Positions 17,192 through 27,174 are shown, counted from the first letter of the stretch. The stretch: 64,000 bases of DNA from Nocardiopsis metallicus (GCF_014201115.1 NZ_JACHDO010000001.1:806001-870000), one strand, 5' to 3'. Notes: generated by a model from the letters alone, not told the origin. A program made the numbers and translations.

Positions 17192-18783
17192 GCCGCACCT
17201 CCTTCTGCGACACCAAAGGATCCGCGGGGCGGGGGAGCGTCCCCGGCGCGGGCCGGGCCCGGCACACTGATCGACACCACGTGGTCGGGTCCGGTGAACT
17301 CCCCGCGCGGTGTCCGCAGCGTCGCCACCCGGCCGTCCGGCGGCGGGTACAGGACGATCTCCATCCTCCCGTCGAAGGTCAGGGCGCGACGCGTACCGTC
17401 ACTCGCGACCGGTTCGGCCAGGGCCTGGCCGAGCAGGGACAGCAGGTGCTCGAACAGGTCGTGTTCCAACATCCCGAACGAGGACAGCCGCATCGGGCCG
17501 TCCGTGGCCAACAGCTGTCGGGCCCGCTCCGTCTGCGCCCGCTGGGCCAGGGCCCGTTCCCGGCGGCGCCGCTCCGTCGCACGCACGTCGCGCACCCGGG
17601 CCGTGCGGGCGACCCGACCCGACCGCCCCGACGAACGCAGGTTCGGGGAGACGGGTACCGGGTCCGCGTCGGCCCACGCCGTGCCCGGCTCGATCAGCTC
17701 GCCGTCCTCGTGCCCCAGCACCGCGTGCCGAGCAGGGGAGAGGCCGGTCAGCGCTGACCACAGCAGGGGCAGCTCCTCCTCCGAGGCGGCCCCCGCGAAC
17801 CACCGGGCGGCCGTCCGCAGGTCCTCGGCGGTGCTGGAGGCGCGGCGCCTCGATTCGGTGATGCGCTCCAACGTCTCCAGCAGAGCGCCGATCGCCCGGC
17901 GCGCCACCTCGTGCAACCGCCGCACACCCTCCTGGCCGTCCTCCGCGGGCGCGAACCACAGCCGCAGCCCCGACCACTTCGCGCGCCGACCGTCCAACCA
18001 GTCCGCACGGACCCGTTCGTCCGCGCTCGGCGGCAGGTTGGCCCCGTTCAGGGCACGCTCCAACAGGCGGGCCGTGCCGTGCTCCTCCACCCTGGCCAAC
18101 GCGTCGGCGATGGTACGGGCGCGTTCCTCCAGGTTGTCGACGAACGCGTCCAAGTACCCCACGGTGGCCTTCTTGACCTCGTGGAAGGTGTCCAGGTCGG
18201 CGCCGTCGGCGCGCAGCAGCCGCTGGAGTTCGTTGTTGAAGCGCTTGGTGTTGTCGCGCAGCGAGTCCAGATGCCCCTCCAACTCCTGGAGGGTGGTGAA
18301 GACCCGGCTGTCCTGAGCCGGGTCGTCAGCACTCATCAGCGTGTCGAGAGCGGCCAACCGGTCGCCGACGGCGTCCAACACGGCGGTCTGCAGCGCGCCC
18401 TTCTCCTTCAGGCGCTCCAGGACGACGCGGACCCCGGCGAACTCGGCCTCTCCCCGCGCGGTCAGCGTGTACTGCACGTTCTTGCGCTCGAACTCGGCGG
18501 CGGTGGCGTAGGACGCCGTGTAGCTCTGGGAGGACTCCAGCAGGTCGAGGGATTCCAGGTGGCGCAGTGCCGCCTCCACCTCGTCCTCGTCCACCGGATC
18601 GGTGTACCCGGTCCCCGGCAGTCGGCCGTGGACCTGCTCCAGCAACAACGCCGTCTCCAACCGCTCGTTGGCGTCGTTGAACACGTGCAGGATCGCGAAG
18701 TACAGGTCGCGCCTGCTGCCGGAGGTGAAGTCGAAGACCCGCGCCGGAAGCCGCTCGAAACCCTGCACCCCGGTGCCTCCCAT
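17188..18783 (-). CDS. jetA: Wadjet JetA, MukF-like kleisin subunit (531 aa)
   Basis: DUF2397/TIGR02677 family, first gene of the jetABCD operon. The N-terminal region reads LPARVFDFTSGSRRDLYFAI (family start) followed by winged-helix and long helical segments and a basic RATERRRRERALAQRAQ stretch before the C-terminal winged helix. I chose ATG 18783, about 20 residues ahead of the conserved region; an in-frame ATG at 18900 would give 570 residues but would run into the divergent gene. The kleisin links the two JetC heads. Confidence 0.88.
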   Translation of the reverse strand: MGGTGVQGFERLPARVFDFTSGSRRDLYFAILHVFNDANERLETALLLEQVHGRLPGTGYTDPVDEDEVEAALRHLESLDLLESSQSYTASYATAAEFERKNVQYTLTARGEAEFAGVRVVLERLKEKGALQTAVLDAVGDRLAALDTLMSADDPAQDSRVFTTLQELEGHLDSLRDNTKRFNNELQRLLRADGADLDTFHEVKKATVGYLDAFVDNLEERARTIADALARVEEHGTARLLERALNGANLPPSADERVRADWLDGRRAKWSGLRLWFAPAEDGQEGVRRLHEVARRAIGALLETLERITESRRRASSTAEDLRTAARWFAGAASEEELPLLWSALTGLSPARHAVLGHEDGELIEPGTAWADADPVPVSPNLRSSGRSGRVARTARVRDVRATERRRRERALAQRAQTERARQLLATDGPMRLSSFGMLEHDLFEHLLSLLGQALAEPVASDGTRRALTFDGRMEIVLYPPPDGRVATLRTPRGEFTGPDHVVSISVPGPARAGDAPPPRGSFGVAEGGAA

Positions 18784-18889
18784 GCGTCGTCGGACCCTGG
18801 GCCCCAAACTACCCAGGGCGTGGGGAAGGCCGTCCGCCGAATCAGCCGAAAGCGTCACCTGTACCGTGCCCGGCCTGGACAATGAGCGT

Positions 18890-19589
18890 GTGCGTTTCAT
18901 CGAAGCGTATTGGGAATCGGACCGTCTCCGGCTCTGGGCGATCGACTCCGATCTGCCCGCCTCGACCCCTTCCCGGAAACGGATCCGCCCCCACCCCTAC
19001 GCACTGGGACCGGAAGGCCTGGCCGAGGCGTTGGGCCTGCCCGGCCCGGGGTCCGCCGAGCCGGACCAGGAGGTCCTGAACCTTCCCGGAGTACCCCGCC
19101 ACCCGGTTCCGCCGCCGTACTTCCCCGCCATGGCCGATGCACCGCGGTACCCGACCGACCAGGTGACCGTCCGTCCCTGGCTGGTGCCCACCCTCGACCT
19201 GGCCGGACCGGGCGCTCTGGTCCTGCTCCGCCGCGCCCGACACAGCCAGGCGACCGCCGGCCCCGCCGTCATGTTCGCCTGGGCGTCCCTGCTCGACGAG
19301 CACCCCCTCCTGCTGTTCGCCTGGCTGGGCCGGACCGAGGAGGAGGTCCTCGACGCCCTGGAAGCGACGGTGCCCAGCGGCCCCGCAGGCGAACTGGCCG
19401 TCGAGGTCACACCGCTGTCCGAGAGCACCGCCGACTTCTGGACGGGCGGGCGACCTCACACCGCTCGCCCGCCCCCGCCCCTTCGACCCGCTCTCCCGCT
19501 GGGAGGGCGCCACACCGGCCGTCGCCTCCGGCCTGGCCCCGATGTACGAACGGCTCAGGCGCGGTCCCGGCGGCACGGAGCACACCTGA
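18890..19589 (+). pseudogene. Hypothetical gene with one-base frameshift (~232 aa if repaired)
   Basis: Coding character starts at GTG 18890 (RFIEAYWESDRLRLWAIDSD...) and continues to about 19447. There the frame is lost at GGGCGGGCG (19444-19452). Removing one G near 19448-19450 joins it to a clean downstream frame (DLTPLARPRPFDPLSRWEG... ending GGTEHT) with a TGA at 19587-19589. The LRLWAIDSD and PTDQVTVRPWLVP segments recall the N-terminal region of actinobacterial SNF2 helicases that sit beside SWIM-domain genes, such as the one at 21881. The pseudogene-or-sequencing-error question is open. Confidence 0.6.
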
Positions 19590-19625
19590 CCTCACCGGGG
19601 CGGGGAAACCCCCTGAACCCCGTCA

Positions 19626-21755
19626 TCACCCCTGGCTACGGGCCTTGTGCGCGGCACGCCGGGCCGTCTTCGCCGCCTTCTTGTCGGGGTGCAGCCGACC
19701 CAGCGCCTCCAGGACCTCGGTGGTCGCCGGGTGGTCGACCTTCCACAGCTGATCGGCGCGATCGGCCAGCAACTGCCCGATCGCCCCCGACCCCTCCTCG
19801 GTGGCCAGCCCGAGCAGGTCGACGAAGCCCTCCTCACCCAGCTCCAGCGGTCCCGACATCCGGTCGACCGCCAGCCAGAGGCCGTACTCGTCGTTGAGCG
19901 CCTCGGCCTCCTCCTCCGGGAGTTCCGGACGCGAAAGCAGCGCACCGGCGGCCAGAGCGGTCACCGTGCGCCGGTCCGAACCCAGTAGGGCGCGCAGCTC
20001 CGGTACGACCTCCTCCCCGGCCGAGCCCAGAACACCGGAACCGAGGACGCGGCGCAGGGGCCCGAATTCGGTGGGGTCCGCGGCGGCTTCGGCGATCTCC
20101 CGCACCGCCTCCTGCGGTGTGCGCGCGGCCAGCCAGGGGACGGTCACGGTCGAGTGCAGTTCCGGAGGAGTCGTGCTCAGCAGGTCGAGGAGTTCGGCGG
20201 CGTCTGCAGCGGCCACCTCCTCGGTGAGCGGAGCGGGGACAGCGGAACGGAGCAGGATCTGGCGTACCCCATAGCGGCCCAACGGGGTGAGCACGGCCAA
20301 GCAGTCGATGGCCGGGCCCGGCTGGTCGCTTTGGCCGCTCAGTCCGAACGGGTTCTGTTCCAGCACCGCCTCGCGAACCTCGGCGGAGGTGGCGTCGACC
20401 AACCGCACAGCGCCGGCCTCCGCGGCCTCGTGCATCATCCGGTACAGCGGCGGAAGGGTGAACTCGCCCAGGACACTGTCGTATTCGGCGGCGTGGTCCG
20501 CCGCGGCTCCGGTGTCCCCGAAATCCTCAGCAGCGGCAGGGGCCCCGGCGACGTCGAGCTCCCCGAAGTCCCCTTCGACAGCTGCCGCCATCGTGCGCAC
20601 CAGTTCGGCCAGGTCGGCCTCGAACTCGTCGGGGGCCTCATAGAGCATACGCAGGGCCAGGTAGATCAGTTCGAGGTCGCTGAAGAGGTGGTCGGCCCCG
20701 CCCGAACTACTCCCGCCGACCCCGAAGGACCCTTCGACGGTGGGTTCGAACAGTTCCGTCCACCACTCCAGAACCCTGCCCGGGTCCGGCCCCGACCCCA
20801 GGAGCTCGGCGCAGGTGTACGCCCTTCCGGACCTGACCTCGACCAGCCCCAGATCCACGGCACTGTCCCAAAGGTCCAGGAACTCCGGTAGACCCCTGGC
20901 GGAACGCAACTTCCGCACCCGCTCAGCACGCTCCTCGGCCTCCGCCTCGGAGGCGTGCGGCCACAGGTCGAGCTCCCCGACCGCCGCACGGACGTCGTCG
21001 GGCCGGGGCACCCCGGTCCCGGTCAGCTTGTTGTCGGGCGAGACCCACCGGGCCAGCGCCAGCAGTTCGCGCAGGGGAGAGGTCTGCAGGGCCGCGGCGG
21101 CCAGCTCCTCCTCCGGCGGCAGGGCCACCGGCCGGGCCGGGGACGGTTCCTCGTCCTCCTCGCCCGGAGCCGTTCCGCCGAACATCTCCCGCAGCCCGTC
21201 CTGGATCAGCTCCAGGTCCAGCTCGTCGGGTTCGAGCGATTCCACCCACATGAGCTGTTCTTCGGCGACACTGTGGTCGCCGCGCCCGAGCTCCTCGGGG
21301 TGGTCGCGCAAACGGCGCAGCTGCTCGAACGCGTACACGCCGCCGCAGTCCTCCGGCGGCCCGCCGCCGTGACCGTCCAGCACCCGCGGATAGAACGTGT
21401 CGGGTTCGGCCTCCCCGGTCGCCTCCACCACGATCAGGTGCCGCCAGTCGTCCCCGAAGTCATAGGTGTAGACACCCCTGGACCCCTCGCGGCTCAGCAC
21501 CTCACCGATGCTGGCCTCGAACTCGTCCAGGTCACCGGTGCCGGACCCGTCTGCCTCGCTGTAGCGCCGCTTACCGAACTCGAAGGCGTGCGGGTGCGCA
21601 TGCTCCCAGTCCATCACGACCTGGATGACCAGGTGCAGGTGGCTCAGCCTGAGATCGGCGGGCACCTCCACCAGCCGCCACACCGGCGGCTCGGTCCCCT
21701 CCAACACGATCCTCAACCGGTACACCCGGTTCTCGGGAGACTTCTGGGTCATCAC
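19626..21755 (-). CDS. Plasmid pRiA4b ORF-3-like domain protein (709 aa)
   Basis: Residues ~9-190 match the pRiA4b ORF-3 domain: RLRIVLEGTEPPVWRLVEVP, then LHLVIQVVMDWEHAHPHAF, YDFGDDWRHLIVVE and the PPEDCGGVYAFEQL signature. The remaining ~500 residues are Glu/Leu/Ala-rich and helical, with HEAT-like character near the C-terminus (YGLWLAVDRMSG...). No membrane segment. The domain is widespread in actinobacteria and on plasmids, with unknown biochemical role. Convergent with the frameshifted gene upstream. Confidence 0.85.
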   Translation of the reverse strand: MMTQKSPENRVYRLRIVLEGTEPPVWRLVEVPADLRLSHLHLVIQVVMDWEHAHPHAFEFGKRRYSEADGSGTGDLDEFEASIGEVLSREGSRGVYTYDFGDDWRHLIVVEATGEAEPDTFYPRVLDGHGGGPPEDCGGVYAFEQLRRLRDHPEELGRGDHSVAEEQLMWVESLEPDELDLELIQDGLREMFGGTAPGEEDEEPSPARPVALPPEEELAAAALQTSPLRELLALARWVSPDNKLTGTGVPRPDDVRAAVGELDLWPHASEAEAEERAERVRKLRSARGLPEFLDLWDSAVDLGLVEVRSGRAYTCAELLGSGPDPGRVLEWWTELFEPTVEGSFGVGGSSSGGADHLFSDLELIYLALRMLYEAPDEFEADLAELVRTMAAAVEGDFGELDVAGAPAAAEDFGDTGAAADHAAEYDSVLGEFTLPPLYRMMHEAAEAGAVRLVDATSAEVREAVLEQNPFGLSGQSDQPGPAIDCLAVLTPLGRYGVRQILLRSAVPAPLTEEVAAADAAELLDLLSTTPPELHSTVTVPWLAARTPQEAVREIAEAAADPTEFGPLRRVLGSGVLGSAGEEVVPELRALLGSDRRTVTALAAGALLSRPELPEEEAEALNDEYGLWLAVDRMSGPLELGEEGFVDLLGLATEEGSGAIGQLLADRADQLWKVDHPATTEVLEALGRLHPDKKAAKTARRAAHKARSQG

Positions 21756-21880
21756 TGTTCCTCGTTACCCGTTCTTGTACGGGTACCACTCCTACCGCTT
21801 TGCAGGCCGTCTCGCAGCGCTTCGGCCGAGGAGGGGCACCCGTGAGTGGCACCTGTGAGGGAAACCGTGACCGCCGGAGC

Positions 21881-23503
21881 TCACCCGCCCAGCCCCACCC
21901 GGTCGAGTTCGGCCAGGAAACGCCGCTTGCGCCGGTGTTCGGTCCGCAACTCCACCAGGAACGACCGGGCCTGGTCTTCTCGGCCCGAACGTCCGTACAG
22001 GTCGTACACCCGCCGGGCCAGTTCGGCGGCCTTCGGGTACAGGCCGGTACTGGCCGGCCGGAGCTTCGTCTGCACCATCGGCGCGTACACCCCGATCGCG
22101 TCCTCGGGGTGTGTCTCCTCCCGCAGGGCGGCCACCCGCAGCCATTGGCCCGCGTCGCAACCGTGCTCGGCGGCCGCCGCCCACACCTGCTCCCCGTCGC
22201 CCTCGTCCAGCAGCACCTCCACCAGCGGGCAGGGGAAGTGGGGGCCGGGCCGCCGAGCCGCGGCGCGGCGCAGCAGCGTCAGGGCCTGCTCCCGCACCGC
22301 GGGCCAACCGCTCTGCGGGGTGTCCTCGCGCAGGGCCCGGTAGGCGGTGAGCCCGGGGGAACGCTCGAAGGCCTCCCAGCGCACCGCCTGGAGCTCCTCC
22401 GCGCGGCCCTGCTCCCTCAGGGCGCGTGTGAGGTGGTCGAGGAGCCGCTGATCCGGCCTCCCCGGTTCGCGCAGCCCCTTGAAGGCCCACTCAAGGGCCT
22501 CCTCGGCCCGACCCGCCCCCTGCAGGGCCTCGACGATCCCCGCGTAGTACACGCGCTCACCCTGGCCGTACACCCGCACTAGGAGGTCGGTGTCGCCGGT
22601 GAGCCGGGCGTACTCCGACCTCAGGAAGCGCATCGTCCACTCGCTCGCGGAGAAACCGTCCGCGAAGAGTCGCTCACCGTAGGCCTCCAGGCCCGCCTCG
22701 CCCAGAGCCTCCGCGTAGTGATCCAACAGCAGCTCCGGAAGACCCGACCCCTTCACCTGTAGTCCGAGCAGCCATCCCGTCAGTTCCGAGGCGTCCGGCC
22801 GCGCGGCCGCGCAGGCCTCCACGTGCACCTCCACCAGCTCGGCCGCCGCTCCGCCCACGTGTCCGGCCGAGTCGTCGACCATGCCCGCCTGCCCGCTCAG
22901 GGCCGTGATCGCGTGCCGCGCCAGCTCCTCGGCCGCAGCCGCCTCCCCCCGTTCCAGGAGGCCTTCCAGCTCCCCGACCACCCGGTGGACCGTCCCCGCG
23001 TACTCCCGCGCCTGCCGGTACTCCACGAAGCCGTCGATGCGCAGGGCCCGCTCCACCCGGGCGCGCGCTCCGGCACCCCCGGGGAGTCCGCCCGCCAGTT
23101 CCGCGCTCGTCTCCAGCCGCCGCCGGAACCCGGGATCGTCGTCGGCCGCCGCCAGGACCAGGTCCACGAGCTCATCGGTACCGAGCGAGCTCAGGTAGCA
23201 GCGCAGGCCCGGGGCCGTCGGTACTTCGACCGCGTGCTCGGAGTCGTACAGGTACACCAATCCCAGGGCCACGCAGTGCTTGCAGAAGTTGCCCTCCTCG
23301 GCCCACGGGCAGTCGCAGTCCCACTCCATCCCCCGGCGAGTGGGGGTCAGCTCCACCAAGTAGGTGTGCGTACCGGCGACGGTGCCGCGCACCGTCCTGC
23401 CGTCGAAGGTCACCCCGCTCACCTGGGAGACGTAGTCGACGCCCCGGTGGTAGGACTTCGCACCGGCCATGTGGACGAGGTCTTCACGCGTGTAGGAGGG
23501 CAT
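21881..23503 (-). CDS. SWIM zinc-finger protein (540 aa)
   Basis: The start is ATG 23503 (MPSYTREDLVHMAG). The SWIM motif CxC...CxH is at residues ~50-75, in the segment WDCDCPWAEEGNFCKHC. The rest is helical, TPR-like sequence, possibly an interaction platform. SWIM fingers bind DNA or protein; in many actinomycetes the gene neighbours an SNF2 helicase, for which only the truncated gene at 18890 is a candidate here. The partner of this copy is unknown. Confidence 0.85.
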   Translation of the reverse strand: MPSYTREDLVHMAGAKSYHRGVDYVSQVSGVTFDGRTVRGTVAGTHTYLVELTPTRRGMEWDCDCPWAEEGNFCKHCVALGLVYLYDSEHAVEVPTAPGLRCYLSSLGTDELVDLVLAAADDDPGFRRRLETSAELAGGLPGGAGARARVERALRIDGFVEYRQAREYAGTVHRVVGELEGLLERGEAAAAEELARHAITALSGQAGMVDDSAGHVGGAAAELVEVHVEACAAARPDASELTGWLLGLQVKGSGLPELLLDHYAEALGEAGLEAYGERLFADGFSASEWTMRFLRSEYARLTGDTDLLVRVYGQGERVYYAGIVEALQGAGRAEEALEWAFKGLREPGRPDQRLLDHLTRALREQGRAEELQAVRWEAFERSPGLTAYRALREDTPQSGWPAVREQALTLLRRAAARRPGPHFPCPLVEVLLDEGDGEQVWAAAAEHGCDAGQWLRVAALREETHPEDAIGVYAPMVQTKLRPASTGLYPKAAELARRVYDLYGRSGREDQARSFLVELRTEHRRKRRFLAELDRVGLGG

Positions 23504-23603
23504 GGGTCCATTGAACCGGGAACGCCCCTGTGCTCGCGGCCGGTTCCGCCCCCGCACACGCGTCAGGGGCTGAAGAGATCGACGGAGCCGCCCCGCCGGG
23601 GCG

Positions 23604-25430
23604 CTACACCGGGTCGGAGGTGTCCCGCACCGGAGAGCCCTCCACCCGGGAACCGGGAGCGCCGCGCTCGGGCACGGCGGGGCTGTGCGCGCGCTGGGGC
23701 GCCGCCGGGTCCTCGTCCGCGCCCGCGCCCGCCGGCGGGATGCGCAGGGCGAGCAGGGCGACGTCGTCCCCCTTGGGGTCGATACGGGCCAGGAGCCCGT
23801 CCAGGAAGTCCTCCAACTCGTGTTCGACCAGGTCAGCGGCGTGGCGGCGCAGCTCCTCCAACCCCGTGTCCAGGTGCCGGTCACGGCTCTCGACCAGACC
23901 GTCGGTGTAGAACAGCAGGGTGGACCGCTCGGGCAGCTCCTCCCGGGCGTCGGGCCACTCCAGGCCCAGGTGCAGGGCGGAGTTCATACCGAGCAGGGGG
24001 CCGTGCCCGTCCTCCAGGTAGCGGGCCTCGCCGCCGGCCGTGACGAGCAGCGGCGGAGGATGCCCGGCGTTGACCCAGTGCAGGTGCCAGGGACCGCCGT
24101 CGGGGCCCTCGATGCGGGCGAAGACGACGGTCGCCATCGGAGCGTCGCTGGTGTGGGTCATCACCCCGTCCAACCGCCGCATGATCTCGCTCGGGGGCTC
24201 CTGGCGGTCCCAGGCCAGTGCCCGCAGCATGTTGCGGACCTCGGCCATGTGCGCGGCGGCCTGGAGGTCGTGGCCCACCACGTCCCCGATGACCATGGTC
24301 GTGACGCCGTCAGCGAGGAGGAAGGCGTCGTACCAGTCCCCGCCGACCTCGGAGGCCTGCTGCGCGGGCTGGTAGCGGGCCGCGAACCACAGGTGGTCGA
24401 CCTGCGGCAGCGGGGTCAGGAGCTGGCGCTGCAGGGTCTCGGCCATGTCGAGGCGCTGCTCGAAGAGCCGGGTGCTCTCGATCACCAGACCGGCGCGCCG
24501 TGCGATGTCGGTCAGCACCATGATCTCGGCGTCGGTGTAGGAGGTCTGCTGCCCGCGGCGGGCCACCGTCAGCGCGCCGAACACCTGTCGGCGCGTGTAC
24601 AGCGGCACCACCATCGCGGAGCCCTCCCCCAAGTGCTCGAACAGTTGCCGGTGTGCGCGGGCGATCGGTTCGTCCGGCTCGCCGTCCTGGGCGCTCGCGT
24701 CGAGCAGCACGGGTTCGTTGTTGTACAGGGCACGGGCCAGCGCCGCACGAGAGGCATGCGGCAGCGGCGGCAGCGGACCCTTCAACGACTCCGCGCCGCC
24801 GCGGTCACCGCGGGAGTGCACGGCGACACGCTTCAGGTCCCCCTCCGTCCCGTCCTCGGGGAGCAGGTCGACCACCGCCCAGTCGCCGAGTTCCGGCACC
24901 AGCAGCCGGACCAGCCCGTCCAGCGTCTCACCGATGTGCAGGGAGGAGATGAGCAGCGTGGAGACCTCCGCCACCATGCTCAGCCGGGTGGTGAGCTCCT
25001 CCAGGGCCGCCAGGTGCGCGGCGGTCTGCTCGTTGGCGTCCCGGTGCTTCTTGAAGTCGTGGAAGACCACGACGGCGCCCTCGAAGGCGCCCCCGTGCTG
25101 GAGCGGGGAGGCCGCCCAGATGATGGGTACGAGCGTGCCGTCCCCCCGGAGGTAGAACTCCTCGCTCCCCTCGGAGTGCTCACCGCTGTCGAGCACGCCC
25201 ATGATGGGGCACTCCCGGCGCGCGATCTCGTTCCCGTCCTCGTCGCGGTGCAGCAGGTCGTGCATGTCCGCACCCAGCAACTGCTCACCGGGGCGGTCGA
25301 CGATCTGCCGCGCGTAGGGGTTGGAGGCGGTGATGAGGCCCGAGGAGTCGAGCACGAGCATCCCCGCGCCCACGCTGTCGAACACCGCGCGCAGCATGTC
25401 GGTCTCCCAGGGTCGGCCGATGTCGCTCAT
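23604..25430 (-). CDS. PAS-GAF-SpoIIE family PP2C serine phosphatase (608 aa)
   Basis: Domains in order: a PAS domain (residues ~8-130, LRAVFDSVGAGMLVLDSSG), a GAF domain (~150-320, ending in DIARRAGLVIESTRLFEQR), and a SpoIIE/PP2C phosphatase domain (~330-570) with EVGGDWYDAF, VIGDVVGHDL, NAGHPPPLL and FYTDGLVESRD metal-binding motifs. It would dephosphorylate an anti-anti-sigma (STAS) protein in response to a signal sensed by PAS/GAF. No partner anti-sigma gene is visible nearby. A disordered Pro-rich tail of about 40 residues follows the catalytic domain. Confidence 0.93.
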   Translation of the reverse strand: MSDIGRPWETDMLRAVFDSVGAGMLVLDSSGLITASNPYARQIVDRPGEQLLGADMHDLLHRDEDGNEIARRECPIMGVLDSGEHSEGSEEFYLRGDGTLVPIIWAASPLQHGGAFEGAVVVFHDFKKHRDANEQTAAHLAALEELTTRLSMVAEVSTLLISSLHIGETLDGLVRLLVPELGDWAVVDLLPEDGTEGDLKRVAVHSRGDRGGAESLKGPLPPLPHASRAALARALYNNEPVLLDASAQDGEPDEPIARAHRQLFEHLGEGSAMVVPLYTRRQVFGALTVARRGQQTSYTDAEIMVLTDIARRAGLVIESTRLFEQRLDMAETLQRQLLTPLPQVDHLWFAARYQPAQQASEVGGDWYDAFLLADGVTTMVIGDVVGHDLQAAAHMAEVRNMLRALAWDRQEPPSEIMRRLDGVMTHTSDAPMATVVFARIEGPDGGPWHLHWVNAGHPPPLLVTAGGEARYLEDGHGPLLGMNSALHLGLEWPDAREELPERSTLLFYTDGLVESRDRHLDTGLEELRRHAADLVEHELEDFLDGLLARIDPKGDDVALLALRIPPAGAGADEDPAAPQRAHSPAVPERGAPGSRVEGSPVRDTSDPV

Positions 25431-25741
25431 CCTTTACCTCCGGTCCTTTCGCCGATGGGGCCCGCGGCGCGCGGGGCCGGACGCGGCGGCCGGTCGTCCC
25501 GGCAGGCGAGGGCGGCCCCCGCCGACGCTGACTTCGATCCCGTTGCCGTTCCCGGCCCCGTTCACGGTCGCGCCGTGTCGGCTCGCAATACCCGTTCGGA
25601 CGGGGTGCGTACACACCGGCACCCTCCGCGAACGGGCCAGGTCAACGGAGTACAGTCTGGTGCCCGGCACTGCCCAAAAGGGGGTATCGCGCCATCAATG
25701 GCATGTCACCGGCGGAGCGGCCGGCGCCGCACCGGGGCGCT
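25431..25741. other. Intergenic stretch, no gene seen
   Basis: About 310 bases upstream of the SpoIIE phosphatase gene and downstream of the decayed lipoprotein gene. It should hold the phosphatase promoter on the minus strand. I see no supported gene, terminator or repeat in it. Confidence 0.45.
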
Positions 25742-26090
25742 TCACAAGAGCGAGCAGGCAGGACGGTTGCCGGGTAGCCCAGGTCGGCAGAGCTGTGAGG
25801 CGTCGACCTCTCCGGCGTCCAGGGTCCGGTCCGAACCGTCCGTCAGCTTCCAGCGGGGGCCTTGGACTCAGAGGTACCTGCGGTCGCACTCCCAGGCCAG
25901 CACGAAGGGATCCATCGCGGTCAGCTTGACCGTGAACTCCACCGGCCCCTCGTCGGGCTGCCCCCGGCCCTTCGTCGTCCTGCGCGGTTTCTTCGGGCCT
26001 CTCAGAGGCGGAGCCGGGCCCGACCTCCACCACCCCGCAGCCGCACGCCACGAGTGCCGCTGCCGCTGCCCCCACCACAACCCCGCGCAT
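25742..26090 (-). pseudogene. Decayed lipoprotein gene (frameshift plus in-frame TGA)
   Basis: ATG 26090 has AGGGGG upstream and encodes a lipoprotein signal peptide (RGVVVGAAAAALVACGCG, lipobox LVAC). The frame is good to about residue 43. After a GGGCCGGGGG run it must shift to read PVEFTVKLTAMDPFVLAWEC, which ends at an in-frame TGA (25868-25870). The same frame then continues as WKLTDGSDRTLDAGEVDASQ to a stop at 25742. At least two lesions therefore separate it from an intact ~115-residue secreted lipoprotein. Confidence 0.65.
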
Positions 26091-26317
26091 GACGCCCCCT
26101 GACCGGGTCCGGATCCTTCAAGTCTGGCCACACGGCGGCGCAAGGCTCAACCAGCTTCGGGTATCACGCCGCCAAGCATCTGTCCGGAACCGGACGGCGG
26201 ACGCGGGAAGGTCCGATCGGGAAGGGCACGCGAGCATCCGCCGAAGAACTCCCGGACGACCGGGCTGGTAAGCCGATTCGTGCCCGAGTACGGGCGAACC
26301 TTGGCTACCGTTTCGGC

Positions 26318-27028
26318 ATGGCGCACAACACTCTGTCCCCCGACCACCAGGTGGACCCGACAGGTGGGGCCTGGTGGCCGCTGTGACACCGATCGGGCTG
26401 CCGGAGCACGTCCTCGAAGAACTGGGCCGGTACCCGGAATCGGCGGGTGAGATCCTCCTGGAAGAGGCCAGCACGTCCGGGGCCGTCGAACACCCGGAAC
26501 GGGCGGTGCGGGTTCTCGACGCGCTGATGGCCCACGCACCGGAGATCGATGACCGCCAGTACGCGGCTTCGGAGAAGCTGAAGTCCCTACTCCAGCAGGG
26601 GAGCGCCGAGGCGGACGGCCGGGCTGGGACCTCACCCGGTTCAGCCCGCACGCCAGCAGGGGCGTCAGGTCCTCTGCTCCAGGGAGGACTTCGCCTTGGC
26701 GGTGGAGAGCGGACTGCTGGACGGGGAGTCGGCGGCCGAGGGCGCGGACGCGTACTTCCGGGCGGGGGAGCGGGTGATGCGCGAGTCCTCGCGTGAGGAC
26801 CCGGACCTGGACTGGTACACGGTGCTGTTCTCGGTCGAGGAGATGCGGGAGTTCGCACGCGAGAGGGGCGGGGACCCCTCGGACCGCGAACTCCGCGCTG
26901 AGCGGAGCCACACCCTCGCGCCCGACGACCCGCGGCTGTGCCCCTGGCCGCCCGAACGCAACCAGCGGTGCTGGTGCGCGTCGGGCCGCAAGTACAAGAA
27001 GTGCTGCGGGTCTGCGAACGCGCGCTGA
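26318..27028 (+). pseudogene. Frameshifted paralogue of the SEC-C protein at 7158
   Basis: A TACCGT -10-like box (26306-26311) lies 6 bases before ATG 26318, as in the intact paralogue. The reading frame must change near 26365-26375 (GLPEHVLEELGRYPESAGEI, aligning with the LPKQHLRDL...EEAGEI segment of the 7158 protein) and again between about 26600 and 26696. The last ~110 residues are intact and end in a SEC-C motif, QRCWCASGRKYKKCCGS. It is therefore a damaged duplicate or mis-sequenced gene. Confidence 0.7.
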
Positions 27029-27099
27029 GCCCTACCGGGTACCCGCGAGGAGGGGCGGCCTGCTGAGGCGGCCCGCACCGAAGCTGTGAGCACGGGAAA

Positions 27100-27130
27100 G
27101 GGGCGGTACGGACCAGGTCCGCACCGCCCC
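27100..27130. terminator. GC-rich hairpin between convergent genes
   Basis: A 15-bp stem with one mismatch (27100-27114 against 27116-27130) sits between the converging SEC-C pseudogene and the GntP permease gene. It lacks a U-tract, but a hairpin of this strength suits actinobacterial termination. Confidence 0.6.
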
Positions 27131-27174
27131 GGACACCGGCGGGTGCCAGTGCCGGTTCCACAGCCGCACGCCGC

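Noticed and set aside
15902..18316. 804-codon plus-strand open frame
   Set aside because: Antisense shadow of jetA/jetB.
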